Shown: piece by piece, positions 14,007 through 23,035 of the stretch
How the letters are laid out: each line of letters starts with the position of its first letter
Numbering within the stretch: position 1 is the first letter of the stretch
Assembly (NCBI RefSeq): GCF_900155965.1
Contig: NZ_FTMG01000013.1
Span: 1 to 64,000 of the forward strand
From: Mucilaginibacter lappiensis
GTDB taxonomy: Bacteria; Bacteroidota; Bacteroidia; Sphingobacteriales; Sphingobacteriaceae
DNA length: 64,000 nucleotides
Direction of reading: 5' to 3'
Program-made: the position numbers and the translations under genes
Notes under the pieces: generated by a model
The model's database searches: none
What the model was told of the DNA's origin: nothing
What the model saw: the letters and a program-made list of their open reading frames with translations, nothing else

Positions 14007-15068
14007 ATGCCTAACCATAAAAATGCTTTTGACCTGCTTCGTGTAATATTTGCCATCATGGTATTGATATCACATGGTTATATGATTTTCGGTACTGGCA
14101 CCGAGCCTTTACAAGTATTTTCAAAAGGCCAGACCAATCTATCTGAAATTGGGGTGATGGGCTTTTTTTCGTTAAGTGGTTATTTAATAGCTGCCAGTTT
14201 TGACAGGTCGCCCCATATTTTAAGGTTCACCCGGAACAGATTTCTACGACTATTTCCCGGATATTGGGTTTGCCTCATCATTACTGCCTTTATAATAGCT
14301 CCCGCAATTTTTTATATCAACAACAAAACAGTTGTCGGTTTCAACTTTTGGAATACAGATAGTTCCTTTTCCTTTGTTTACAAAAACGTCTTTTTAAGTA
14401 TGAGGCAATGGAGCGTGGGGAATATTCTGCAAAATTCACCATACAAAGAGTCACTTAACGGTAGCTTATGGAGCTTATTACCCGAGGCATTATGTTATAC
14501 GCTTACCCTATTTTTAGGATTCTTCGGATTGTTAAATAAGAATAAACAAGCGCTTCTTTTGCTGTTTATTTTAGTTTATATCGTATATGTTGTTAATCTG
14601 TATCCCGGAACATCATTTGGCCCAACATTTTTAACCTTATCAAACGCCAGGAAATTGTATACCTGCTATGTATGCGGAACTTGTTTATACGTGTTTAGAA
14701 ATGAGATTTTTATTGATGGAAAAGGGCAGTTATTTATTTTTTTAGCATCCATGGCCCTTATCAAATTTGGTGGATTCCTTATGATCGCTCCTATAGCAAT
14801 CGCTATTTTAGGTATTAAAGGGTTCTCCAATTTCCAGGTTTCGTTAAAGTACGATATCTCATACGGCCTGTATATCTATGCCTTTCCCATGCAGCAGCTG
14901 CTGTCCAGGGTTTTCAATCCAACCATATCTATTATATGGTATTTGGCAGCTTGTATCGCCTTAACGGGTATTGTAGCATTGCTCAGTTTTGTATGGATTG
15001 AACAACCCTTTTTGAGGCTCAAACAGGAGTCGTCCGTCAAACCCGATCTCTTAAAAACTGGTGCTTAA
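14007..15068 (+). CDS. Acyltransferase 3 family membrane protein
   Basis: A 353-residue integral membrane protein with about ten hydrophobic segments. The N-terminus FDLLRVIFAIMVLISHGYMI contains the R...H pair of acyltransferase-3 enzymes, followed by MGFFSLSGYLIAASF and the RNRFLRLFPGYWV motif. Such enzymes O-acetylate or otherwise acylate surface sugars. The acceptor is unknown and no polysaccharide cluster adjoins it. Its 3' end overlaps the 3' end of the convergent TonB-receptor gene by 18 bases, so transcripts are antisense there. Confidence 0.88.
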   Translation: MPNHKNAFDLLRVIFAIMVLISHGYMIFGTGTEPLQVFSKGQTNLSEIGVMGFFSLSGYLIAASFDRSPHILRFTRNRFLRLFPGYWVCLIITAFIIAPAIFYINNKTVVGFNFWNTDSSFSFVYKNVFLSMRQWSVGNILQNSPYKESLNGSLWSLLPEALCYTLTLFLGFFGLLNKNKQALLLLFILVYIVYVVNLYPGTSFGPTFLTLSNARKLYTCYVCGTCLYVFRNEIFIDGKGQLFIFLASMALIKFGGFLMIAPIAIAILGIKGFSNFQVSLKYDISYGLYIYAFPMQQLLSRVFNPTISIIWYLAACIALTGIVALLSFVWIEQPFLRLKQESSVKPDLLKTGA

Positions 15069-17411
15069 CGATACCCCATAGGTACGCGGGTTACCTAAGT
15101 GCGACGCACCAAAGTCATAAGCATAATCAATATATTTTTTGTTGGCGATGTTACTCTCCCAGAAAAACAGACTGAAGTTTTTAGTGTCAACCCCTAACCT
15201 CGCGTTAAACTTGCTGTAGGCTTTTTGTTCAATCTGGTTGGCGAGGTCAAAATATTGATCGCCCAGGTAGCGCCATTCGCCGCGGGCCACCAGTTTTACT
15301 TTTTGAGGCCCACCCAGGTCATAGCCGTATTGTACAGCCAGCATAGAGGTAATATCGGGCGTATAAATCTGGCGGTTACCTTTTAAATCAACAATCTGTC
15401 CGTTGTTACCTACTTCCAGACTGGTATAACGGGCATGGGTATATCCAAAGTTATAATCAAAGGCCAAACCTTTTACCGGGGTGGCACTCAACTCCAGTTC
15501 GGCGCCTTTACTGCTTAACTTGCCGGCATTTTTGGTAATGGTAATAGCATCGGGCAATACGAGTGTAGGTACCTGTGCGTTGGTTACGCGTGTATAAAAT
15601 GCGGTAACATTTACGCGCAGTTTGTTATCTAAAAAATTATTTTTTGAACCTATCTCGTAATTATTACTGTACTCCGGTTTAAAAGTATACAGCGGTGGCT
15701 GAGAAGGGTCTGATCCCAGTTCGGTAATGCCACCGGCTCTGAAGCCCCGGCTATAGTTGGCATACAGGTTATTGTTGGCCGAAAGATGATAAGCCACACT
15801 CAGCTTTGGCGAAAAGGCATTAAAATTTGCTTTCGACGAGGTGTCTGAACGGGTAACCACAGCCACCTGCCCGTCGGGCTGAAATTCGCCCAGGATGTTT
15901 TCTTTCTTATGTTCATGGTCGTAACGCAAGCCGGCGGTAATATCAAATTCCGGACTGATAGTATAAGTGGCCTGGCCATAAACAGCCACACCTAAATTAC
16001 GGTCGGTATTGGTGTTGATACTGGTAAAATCAGTCATAGGCGAACCTACGGCTGCCGCATCGGCACCAAAATGGGTGCCCTGGCGATTAGGCGCGTAATG
16101 ATAAAAACCATAAGCACCGGCTGTCCACTTTAAAGCTGCGGTTGAGGAGGCGGGCGAAGTAAACCTGAATTCCTGTATCCCTGTTTTTACCTTATTCCAA
16201 TCGCCGCCATAGTTGTTTATGATCGATATGCCGTCGATGGCAGAAAAATCACCATCGATTGGCGTAGTATAATAACGGTTATTGACCTGGTATGATGACT
16301 GTGACGTAAAGTTAAAATTGCGCCCTGCATAGCTAATGGCCAACGACGACTGGAAGATATTATCAATCATAGTGGTGGTAGCGTTCTGATCTACCTTAAA
16401 AGGATCTTTCAGGGCATCGGCCGGAGAGCCTGCCAGCGGGAAAGCGCCATTATTGCGGTTATTATAGTTTTTAATATTTAAGGTAAGCGCCAGTTTGGAG
16501 GTAGCCAGGAATTTGAGGTAGTAATTACCTAAAAAGAAATGCTGTTTATCAAAATGGGTATTATTAAAGGTATTGGTATAAAATCCGTCAAACCCCGAAT
16601 AAACACCGGCAACACCTAAAAATAACTTGTCTTTAATAAGTGGTGCACGCAGGCCCAGGGTGTAGCGTTGCTGCCCATAGTTACCAAAATCAAGCCCGGC
16701 GAAACCGCTTAGGGTGTTGGAAGGTTGTTTGGTGATGATATTGATAACCCCACCAGTAGCATTTCTGCCGTAAAGCGTTCCCTGCGGGCCCCGTAAAACT
16801 TCTATCCTTTCTACATCCAGTAACTGGGGTATGTAGGTATCAAGGCCATATTGATTTACGCCATCTACATAGGTAGCCACAGCAGGGTCGTATGATGTGG
16901 TGACGATGCCCCTTATCCCGCTAACGGTACGGTTGTCGCCCGGACCAGCCGAATTAAGGTTGGGTGCAATAGCAGTCAAATCTTTAAGATCCCAAAGGCG
17001 GTAATCGCGGATCTGCTTTGCGGTTAAAGTTGAAATACTAATGGGTACACGCTGTGCGTCTTCCTCCTGTTTTTGGGCGGTTACCGTGACCTCATCCAAC
17101 TGGTTAGCAGCGTCTTTTAATCGGATATCTATGGCTTGATTACCATTTCCAACTTTTATTTCCTGGTTTCTGGCTGCATAACCTACCGCGCTGATATGCA
17201 GGGTATAGGTACCGGCATCTACATTTCTGAATGCAAATTTTCCGTTTTTATCTGCAATAGTATGGTAATTGGTATTGAGCAGGTAAACCGAAGCGCCGGC
17301 AATGGCCTGCGCTTTATCATCAGTTACTGTGCCCGATAGATTGGTGCGGGTTTGGCTTTTTACAGTGACAGCAAGTAGAAGTAGTACCAGTAAAGTAAAA
17401 ATTGTTTTCAT
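15051..17411 (-). CDS. TonB-dependent outer-membrane receptor
   Basis: A 786-residue receptor from ATG 17411 (MKTIFTLLVLLLLAVTVKSQ signal peptide); an in-frame ATG at 17465 would add an 18-residue non-signal extension. Order: signal, carboxypeptidase-regulatory-like domain (LSGTVTDDKAQAIAGASVYL ... about 25-105), TonB plug beginning QRVPISISTLTAKQIRDYRL with LRGPQGTLYGRNATGGVINI, then a 22-strand-type barrel ending in GVSLSTSF with C-terminal Phe. The short-loop, iron-complex-like organisation and lack of a neighbouring SusD argue for a siderophore or small-molecule receptor rather than a glycan one. No adjacent sigma/anti-sigma pair; regulation unknown. Confidence 0.92.
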   Translation of the reverse strand: MKTIFTLLVLLLLAVTVKSQTRTNLSGTVTDDKAQAIAGASVYLLNTNYHTIADKNGKFAFRNVDAGTYTLHISAVGYAARNQEIKVGNGNQAIDIRLKDAANQLDEVTVTAQKQEEDAQRVPISISTLTAKQIRDYRLWDLKDLTAIAPNLNSAGPGDNRTVSGIRGIVTTSYDPAVATYVDGVNQYGLDTYIPQLLDVERIEVLRGPQGTLYGRNATGGVINIITKQPSNTLSGFAGLDFGNYGQQRYTLGLRAPLIKDKLFLGVAGVYSGFDGFYTNTFNNTHFDKQHFFLGNYYLKFLATSKLALTLNIKNYNNRNNGAFPLAGSPADALKDPFKVDQNATTTMIDNIFQSSLAISYAGRNFNFTSQSSYQVNNRYYTTPIDGDFSAIDGISIINNYGGDWNKVKTGIQEFRFTSPASSTAALKWTAGAYGFYHYAPNRQGTHFGADAAAVGSPMTDFTSINTNTDRNLGVAVYGQATYTISPEFDITAGLRYDHEHKKENILGEFQPDGQVAVVTRSDTSSKANFNAFSPKLSVAYHLSANNNLYANYSRGFRAGGITELGSDPSQPPLYTFKPEYSNNYEIGSKNNFLDNKLRVNVTAFYTRVTNAQVPTLVLPDAITITKNAGKLSSKGAELELSATPVKGLAFDYNFGYTHARYTSLEVGNNGQIVDLKGNRQIYTPDITSMLAVQYGYDLGGPQKVKLVARGEWRYLGDQYFDLANQIEQKAYSKFNARLGVDTKNFSLFFWESNIANKKYIDYAYDFGASHLGNPRTYGVSLSTSF

Positions 17412-17707
17412 GATAATGGGCAGCAATTGGTAAGTGTCAGATAAACACATTGATATATTTTTCAATTATAGTAAAATGTGCTGCATATTAGCTATGAAGA
17501 ACAGAAATATTACTAAACTGTGTTGATAGTCGATATAAATATTATCCTCCACGAGTTTTTTATTCCAAAAGGTCACCTATAGATCAAACACTCCAAAACT
17601 CCTATTGATCTCAGCATCTCTTAATCTCAGATTAAAATACCATTAGAATTTTCTAATACAGAAAATACACTAACCTATAACTGTACTTTCATCGAATATT
17701 TCTTTCC

Positions 17708-19324
17708 ATGAAACACGTTTATCTTAATCTGATTAAAAAAACAGCGGTGGCGCTTTTAGTGTGCCTGTTTGTTACCTTAACAGCGAACCGGAGTTACGCG
17801 CAGTTAATTTATCAGCCTTATAGTTACCAGTTTTATCAAAAGCTCAATAAAGATGCGTACTCTACCCAAACCCGTTTGCATACTTCATTAAAGCCCTATC
17901 TCATGGCCGATTCAAGTTCATTAAGACCGGCCTATGATTCACTGATGCAGACACATATGAGTAAAAAAGGAGGAAGCTGGGTTTACCGAGAGCTATTTCA
18001 ACAGCACTTAATTGAAGACAAAACAAAAAAATACACCTTTTATGCCGATTATTTGCCCGACCTGCTCATAGGCAGGGAGTTTACAGACAAAAAGAATGTG
18101 AGTTTAAATACCCGCGGCTACCAAATAAGCGGCACCATTGGTGCAAACTTTTTCTTTTATACCAGCGGATATGAAAATCAGGGAAAGTTTGCTAATTACG
18201 AAACAGCCTACATCAATAAAGTGGGGATGATACCTGGCCAGGCTTATAACCGGAGCTTTTTAGGCCACACAGACTGGTCATATACCACGGCTTTGATGGG
18301 TTTTACGCCTAACAAAAATATTTCCATTGTACTTGGCGAAGACAAAACCTTTATTGGCGATGGTTACCGCTCGGTATTACTATCAGACTATGCCTCCAAC
18401 TACCCCTTGCTCCGGCTCACTTTTAACCTGGGTAAAAACGTTCAGTACATGGCTATGTGGGCATATATGGAAGATCAGAATGCCAAACAGTTTAACTCCT
18501 TTACCAATAACAGAAGAAAATGGGGAGCTTTTCACTATATAGATTGGAATATTAACAACAAGGCATCAATAGGTTTTTTTAACGCATTGATTGCCGAAGA
18601 AGCTAATGATGTGGGCAAATCGCATGGGTTTGATATCAATTACGTAAACCCTATACTTTTTGCATCCTCATTAGGACCAGGAGGTAATGCACCAGACCAT
18701 ACCCTGCTAGGGTTTAACGGAAAATATAAGGTATTGGATAAAACCACCCTTTATGGCCAATTCCTGTTTGACCAGGGAACATCCACCGCCAACAGTAATA
18801 GTAAAACGGCCTGGCAGTTAGGCTTCAGGGGGTCAGATCTTTTTAAGATCAAACGGTTCAATTACCTGTTTGAATATAATACAGCAGCACCTTACACCTA
18901 CTCCAGTCAGTACCCCATTGTAAACTATGCCGAATTAAGCGAACCACTTGCTCATCCTTACGGCGCCAACTTTAGGGAATGGCTGGGTATTTTAAACTAT
19001 ACCCTGGGTAAATTTGATTTTCAGGGACAAGTTAATTATGCTCGATATGGTCTTGACTTGGGCACAGCCAATTATGGTAAAGATATAACACTGGCCAATA
19101 ACGTTAATTTACCAGCAACCAGCAGCTCAACCGGGCAGGGGCTGGCCACAACTTTAAAATATGCCGAAGGCACCGTGGCCTATTTAATTAACCCCAGGTA
19201 TAACCTCCGCATTGAGATTGGTGGCTTACTTCGCCAGGAAAAAAATAGTCAAACCGATTTAAAAACCAGTATGATCACTCTTGGGTTAAGGAGTTCGTTC
19301 AGAAACTTATACCATGATTTTTAA
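17708..19324 (+). CDS. Outer-membrane beta-barrel protein, first of a tandem pair (RemB/Wzi-like)
   Basis: A 538-residue exported protein: signal peptide through ANRSYAQ (about residue 31), then LIYQPYSYQFYQKLNKDAYS, which is almost repeated in the next gene. Strand-rich barrel segments follow, with the well-kept block GEDKTFIGDGYRSVLLSDYA and a C-terminal NLRIEIGGLLRQEKNS and LGLRSSFRN. The pattern resembles Bacteroidota proteins annotated as gliding-motility RemB or capsule-assembly Wzi-like, but I am working from memory. The gene ends where its paralogue begins. Function could be surface-polysaccharide anchoring or gliding; no gld genes are nearby. Confidence 0.7.
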   Translation: MKHVYLNLIKKTAVALLVCLFVTLTANRSYAQLIYQPYSYQFYQKLNKDAYSTQTRLHTSLKPYLMADSSSLRPAYDSLMQTHMSKKGGSWVYRELFQQHLIEDKTKKYTFYADYLPDLLIGREFTDKKNVSLNTRGYQISGTIGANFFFYTSGYENQGKFANYETAYINKVGMIPGQAYNRSFLGHTDWSYTTALMGFTPNKNISIVLGEDKTFIGDGYRSVLLSDYASNYPLLRLTFNLGKNVQYMAMWAYMEDQNAKQFNSFTNNRRKWGAFHYIDWNINNKASIGFFNALIAEEANDVGKSHGFDINYVNPILFASSLGPGGNAPDHTLLGFNGKYKVLDKTTLYGQFLFDQGTSTANSNSKTAWQLGFRGSDLFKIKRFNYLFEYNTAAPYTYSSQYPIVNYAELSEPLAHPYGANFREWLGILNYTLGKFDFQGQVNYARYGLDLGTANYGKDITLANNVNLPATSSSTGQGLATTLKYAEGTVAYLINPRYNLRIEIGGLLRQEKNSQTDLKTSMITLGLRSSFRNLYHDF

Positions 19325-19343
19325 TCATCATTCAACAGGCATT

Positions 19344-20978
19344 ATGACATATAAATACTCCCTAAAAATATATAAAAGACTCTGCTTGCTATTTCTTCTG
19401 AATCTGGCAGGATTAACAGCGGCGTTTGCTCAAACCTATCAGCCCTATTCGTACCAGTTTTATCAAAAACTGAATGCAGATCTGTATTCCACTAAATCGC
19501 GTGAGCATACCGCTTTAAAACCTTTTGCCGTAGACGACTCCCTTTTAAAACATCATTATGATTCATTAATGAACATCAATAACGATGGTAAAGAACACAG
19601 CTGGATATATCGGAAATTGTTTACGGAACATATGGTTGACATTAAAAAAAGCAGCTATACTTTGTATGGCGACTTGTTGCCTGATTTTAGTATCGGCAGA
19701 GATTTCTCCAATCACCAAACTACCAATCAAACCTCCCTGGGTTTTCAGGTAGGTGGCACCGTAGGCAGTAATTTATTTTTTAATGTAAGCGGCTATGATA
19801 GCAGGGCTGTGTTCCCCAACTATTTAAATACTTATATTAACCAGGTTGGGATAGTTCCCGGGCAGGCATATGATCGCACTTATCTCCAAAATGCGGCCAA
19901 ATGGAATTATATAACGGCTACAGTATCCTATGATGTAAATACCTACCTCAACATTAGCGCCGGGCGCGATAAAACATTTATAGGCGATGGATACCGGTCG
20001 TTACTATTATCTGATTACGCGTCTCCCTACCCTTTTTTAAAATTTACCGGAACATTGGGCAACGTTCGGTATATGGCCATGTTTAGTTATATGAATGATC
20101 CTGCCACCACTTCACAATACGGTATCGACAGAAAGAAATTCGGCGTATTCCATTACCTGGACTGGAACGTAAACAACAGGTTGTCTATTGGCTTTTTTGA
20201 CAATGTTATTGGCTTCCTGACAGATGATAACGGCATTAAGCGCCCTTTCGACTTTAATTATATCAATCCCATCATATTTTTAAAACCTATCAATAATTCC
20301 AGCGATGATCCGGATAAATCTTTGTTAGGCTTTACAAGTAAGTATAAGATAAGTGATGGCATTACCGCTTACGGGCAATTTGCATTGAACGAATTTCACG
20401 CCAAAGATTTTTTCTCCAGCAATGGCGCTGTTGATAATAAATACGGTTTCCAACTGGGTTTTAGGGGTACTAATCTATTCAGTGTAAATAGTTTAAACTT
20501 TCTGGTAGAAACAAACAATGTTAGGCCATACACCTACTCGGCCCGCTCGGCCATTGAAAATTATACGGAGAATGGAGAATCGCTGGCACATCCATGGGGA
20601 GCCAATTTCAGAGAACTGGTAGGCTTGCTGAATTACTCCTATAAAAGGTTCGACTTTAGCGGAGAAGTTGACCTGGGCAGATATGGCCTGGATATGAACG
20701 ATTTGAACTATGGCAAAAACCCGTTCATGCTTTACATCAAACCGGCCAGACCATATGGCAATTATATTACACAGGGATTAACTACCAACATGATCTACCT
20801 GGAAGGTAAGGTTGCCTACCTGCTTAATCCCAAATACAATTTACGGATAGAACTTGATGGGGTATACAGAAATGAGAAGAACAGCGTATTTAATGACAAA
20901 ACCTCGTTGATAACCCTTGGCCTAAGCAGCTCATTCCGGAATTTATATAAGGATATTGCCAGTTTCAAGTCGCATTAA
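19344..20978 (+). CDS. Outer-membrane beta-barrel protein, second of a tandem pair (RemB/Wzi-like)
   Basis: A 544-residue paralogue of the preceding protein. ATG 19344 gives a normal 30-residue signal (MTYKYSLKIYKRLCLLFLLN ... AFAQ); an ATG at 19314 overlaps the upstream stop and would add ten hydrophilic residues. Shared blocks include YQPYSYQFYQKLNADLYSTK, RDKTFIGDGYRSLLLSDYAS, AHPWGANFRELVGLLNYS and ITLGLSSSFRNLYKD. Only 19 bases separate the genes, so they form a two-gene operon, probably by tandem duplication. The divergence between copies (about half of positions by eye) suggests an old duplication with separate roles or a hetero-oligomer. Confidence 0.7.
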   Translation: MTYKYSLKIYKRLCLLFLLNLAGLTAAFAQTYQPYSYQFYQKLNADLYSTKSREHTALKPFAVDDSLLKHHYDSLMNINNDGKEHSWIYRKLFTEHMVDIKKSSYTLYGDLLPDFSIGRDFSNHQTTNQTSLGFQVGGTVGSNLFFNVSGYDSRAVFPNYLNTYINQVGIVPGQAYDRTYLQNAAKWNYITATVSYDVNTYLNISAGRDKTFIGDGYRSLLLSDYASPYPFLKFTGTLGNVRYMAMFSYMNDPATTSQYGIDRKKFGVFHYLDWNVNNRLSIGFFDNVIGFLTDDNGIKRPFDFNYINPIIFLKPINNSSDDPDKSLLGFTSKYKISDGITAYGQFALNEFHAKDFFSSNGAVDNKYGFQLGFRGTNLFSVNSLNFLVETNNVRPYTYSARSAIENYTENGESLAHPWGANFRELVGLLNYSYKRFDFSGEVDLGRYGLDMNDLNYGKNPFMLYIKPARPYGNYITQGLTTNMIYLEGKVAYLLNPKYNLRIELDGVYRNEKNSVFNDKTSLITLGLSSSFRNLYKDIASFKSH

Positions 20979-20988
20979 GATAACGGCA

Positions 20989-21897
20989 CTACTCATTCTT
21001 CATGTACTTATCCATACCCTCGGCAGGTTTCCAGTTGCTGCCGGGTTCAAAGTAGTGCCATAGCAGGGCCGATATCTTTTTGATGAGTACACTGGCTTCA
21101 TTGTCGGGCACCCAGCGCTGGTCAGCATTATGATTGGTCATAATCGAAAACACGTAATCGCCATGAGGAGCGTTCACCAACACGGTTTCTGATTTCGCCG
21201 CATCAACGGCCCCTTGTTTAGATATGGTTTGCACATAAGTCGGTATCTGCGACAGCGCTTTCTCATCCCAGTAAATACGTGCCATGTTACGGCTCATACG
21301 TTCGCTGGCAGCCGGACTAACCGCCTTACCCTGCCTGATCATGGTGAACAGGCGGCACATTTCAAAAGGCGTGCTTACCCCCCAGCCATAAATACTGCGG
21401 ATAGCCTCGCGCCCCGGTACGCGGGAGTTTACCCGCATTACCTTAAACCCATTTTGCTGCAGCCAGTTGTTGATATAATCGCCGCCTACCAGCTTTTGCA
21501 GCCAGGTGCTAGCGGTGTTATCGCTCATGGTGATCATGAGCAGGGCCACCTTGCTTAGTTGTACCGTGTCTTTATCTTTAAAGGAGCCCAGGATATCCTC
21601 GCCTTTGTACAGTAGCGAATCGCGGTAAACCAGTTTCTGGTTATATTGCATTTCGCCTTTTTCAATTTTATCCATCAAACCACATTGAATACTCACCTTG
21701 ATCATACTGGCCGTAGGGAACAAGGTATCAGCATTAATGGCGGCAGTTTTGCCAGTTTTAAGGTTTTGTACGTAGATACCCACCTGGCCATGAAATCCCT
21801 TCACCGCATCATTAAGCTGCTGAGTAAGCTTACGATCGGTTTGGGCGAAGGTGGTTGAAGTGATAAATAAGAAAATAGCGAGTAATTTGAATTTCAT
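20989..21897 (-). CDS. Class A beta-lactamase-like serine hydrolase (PF13354 type)
   Basis: A 302-residue exported protein (signal MKFKLLAIFLFITSTTFAQ). Class A landmarks are present: S64-M-I-K67, the SDN loop S125-D126-N127 and an omega-loop-like PGREAI with Glu164. The third box is KQG (227-229) rather than K(T/S)G. It could be a beta-lactamase, a D-alanyl carboxypeptidase-like enzyme or a non-antibiotic hydrolase; the changed KTG box and the LYKGEDILG stretch fit the broad beta-lactamase-related group better than dedicated drug-resistance enzymes. Convergent with the barrel pair, 10 bases apart. Resistance should not be assumed. Confidence 0.82.
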   Translation of the reverse strand: MKFKLLAIFLFITSTTFAQTDRKLTQQLNDAVKGFHGQVGIYVQNLKTGKTAAINADTLFPTASMIKVSIQCGLMDKIEKGEMQYNQKLVYRDSLLYKGEDILGSFKDKDTVQLSKVALLMITMSDNTASTWLQKLVGGDYINNWLQQNGFKVMRVNSRVPGREAIRSIYGWGVSTPFEMCRLFTMIRQGKAVSPAASERMSRNMARIYWDEKALSQIPTYVQTISKQGAVDAAKSETVLVNAPHGDYVFSIMTNHNADQRWVPDNEASVLIKKISALLWHYFEPGSNWKPAEGMDKYMKNE

Positions 21898-21948
21898 GCG
21901 GGATGGTTGTAATAAAAACTAATTTAAATAAATTTTGTAAATTTGATC

Positions 21949-22530
21949 ATGCAAATTCAGGTTGACATAGGTTTTGAGAATTTGATTAAGATCGTAAAGC
22001 AACTCCCTAAAGATCAATTATTAAGATTTAAAAAGGAGCTGGAAAAAGAATCTACAGAAGATGCTCAACAAAAGGATTTAAGATCATTTCTATTAAATGC
22101 TCCGGTTTTCACCGACGAACAGGTTGCAACTATTGAACAAACCCGCAAAGACATTGATAAATGGCGGGAAACGGATATTCTCATAAACCCAGTGTTTAAA
22201 CCCAGTGGAAAGTTTGCAACGATGGTAGGAAGAGACGGGCAACATTATTTTAACCTTATAGCCTCTAATGGTCAGGTTATTCTTTCCAGTGAGGGATATA
22301 CAACAACTGCTGCGATGCATAATGGTATCGAATCTGTAAAAAAGAATGCTCTCGATGATAAGCATTATGAAAGAGCAGATTCCAAAAATGGAAAATTTTA
22401 TTTTAACCTTAAAGCTGCAAACGGCCAGGTGATAGGCAAAAGCCAGATGTACGAAAGCGAGGCCAGTCGTGATAATGGCATAGAATCTGTTAAAAAGAAT
22501 GCATCTGATTCTATTATCACAGAAGAATAA
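21949..22530 (+). CDS. Antitoxin fused to two YegP (DUF1508) repeats
   Basis: A 193-residue protein from ATG 21949; a TTG six bases earlier is less likely. Residues 1-75 (MQIQVDIGFENLIKIVKQLP ... RSFLLNAPVFTDEQVATIEQ ... IDKWRE) match, from memory, the short VapB-like antitoxins that precede PIN toxins in Bacteroidota, which normally end at the KWRxK stretch. Here the protein continues with two YegP/DUF1508 repeats at about 86-135 (FATMVGRDGQHYFNLIASNG ... GIESVKKNA) and 139-186 (KNGKFYFNLKAANGQVIGKS ... GIESVKKNA). A PIN-domain gene follows after 87 bases. Low G+C compared with flanking genes suggests acquisition. The fusion may alter DNA binding or stability; this is inference. Confidence 0.78.
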   Translation: MQIQVDIGFENLIKIVKQLPKDQLLRFKKELEKESTEDAQQKDLRSFLLNAPVFTDEQVATIEQTRKDIDKWRETDILINPVFKPSGKFATMVGRDGQHYFNLIASNGQVILSSEGYTTTAAMHNGIESVKKNALDDKHYERADSKNGKFYFNLKAANGQVIGKSQMYESEASRDNGIESVKKNASDSIITEE

Positions 22531-22617
22531 TTCCTAATGATTGACTAAAAATAAACCGGTAAGAATTATTAAAGTAAATTATAATAACAATGCTTGTGAC
22601 CTAAGCATATATACCCT

Positions 22618-23013
22618 ATGGCTGACAAAATAGTATTGGCTGATACATCCCTGCTCATTGATTTTTTCAGAAAATCCAACAAATTAAATTCAAAATTAAT
22701 TTCACTAATAGATAATGGCTACACTTTTTGTATCTGCACTATTACAGAGTACGAAATTTATACGGGCGCTACAGAAGCACAAATAGCCTACTGGAAAGAG
22801 TTTCTTGACAACATTGAGATATTTAGTTTTGATAGCGCTGCTGTAACCAAGGCCATTGATATCAATAAGGCCCTAAAACTTAAAAATAAACAAATAGGTA
22901 TTGCTGACCTGTTTATAGCAGCCATTGCTATAAGTAATAATTTGCCTATTGCCACCTTGAATAAAAAACATTTTGATCGGATTGACAATCTATTACTGAT
23001 AGATATTAAATAA
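22618..23013 (+). CDS. vapC: PIN-domain ribonuclease toxin (VapC-like)
   Basis: A 131-residue PIN-domain protein. The acidic active-site set is visible: D9 in VLADTSLLIDFF, E44 in TITEYEIYTG and D97 in GIADLFIAA; the fourth position in ATLNKKHFDRI has N115 where many have N/D. VapC toxins cleave tRNA or rRNA and are held by a cognate antitoxin encoded directly upstream. That is the arrangement here, with the upstream partner unusually large. Length is normal and no frameshift is seen, so the toxin is probably active. The lpxK gene starts 22 bases downstream and may share transcripts. Confidence 0.88.
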   Translation: MADKIVLADTSLLIDFFRKSNKLNSKLISLIDNGYTFCICTITEYEIYTGATEAQIAYWKEFLDNIEIFSFDSAAVTKAIDINKALKLKNKQIGIADLFIAAIAISNNLPIATLNKKHFDRIDNLLLIDIK

Positions 23014-23035
23014 CCATATTCATCAGTCGCCACCT

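Noticed and set aside
17412..17707. Riboswitch upstream of the first TonB receptor
   Set aside because: The divergent spacer shows no cobalamin-box or other known aptamer core on either strand.
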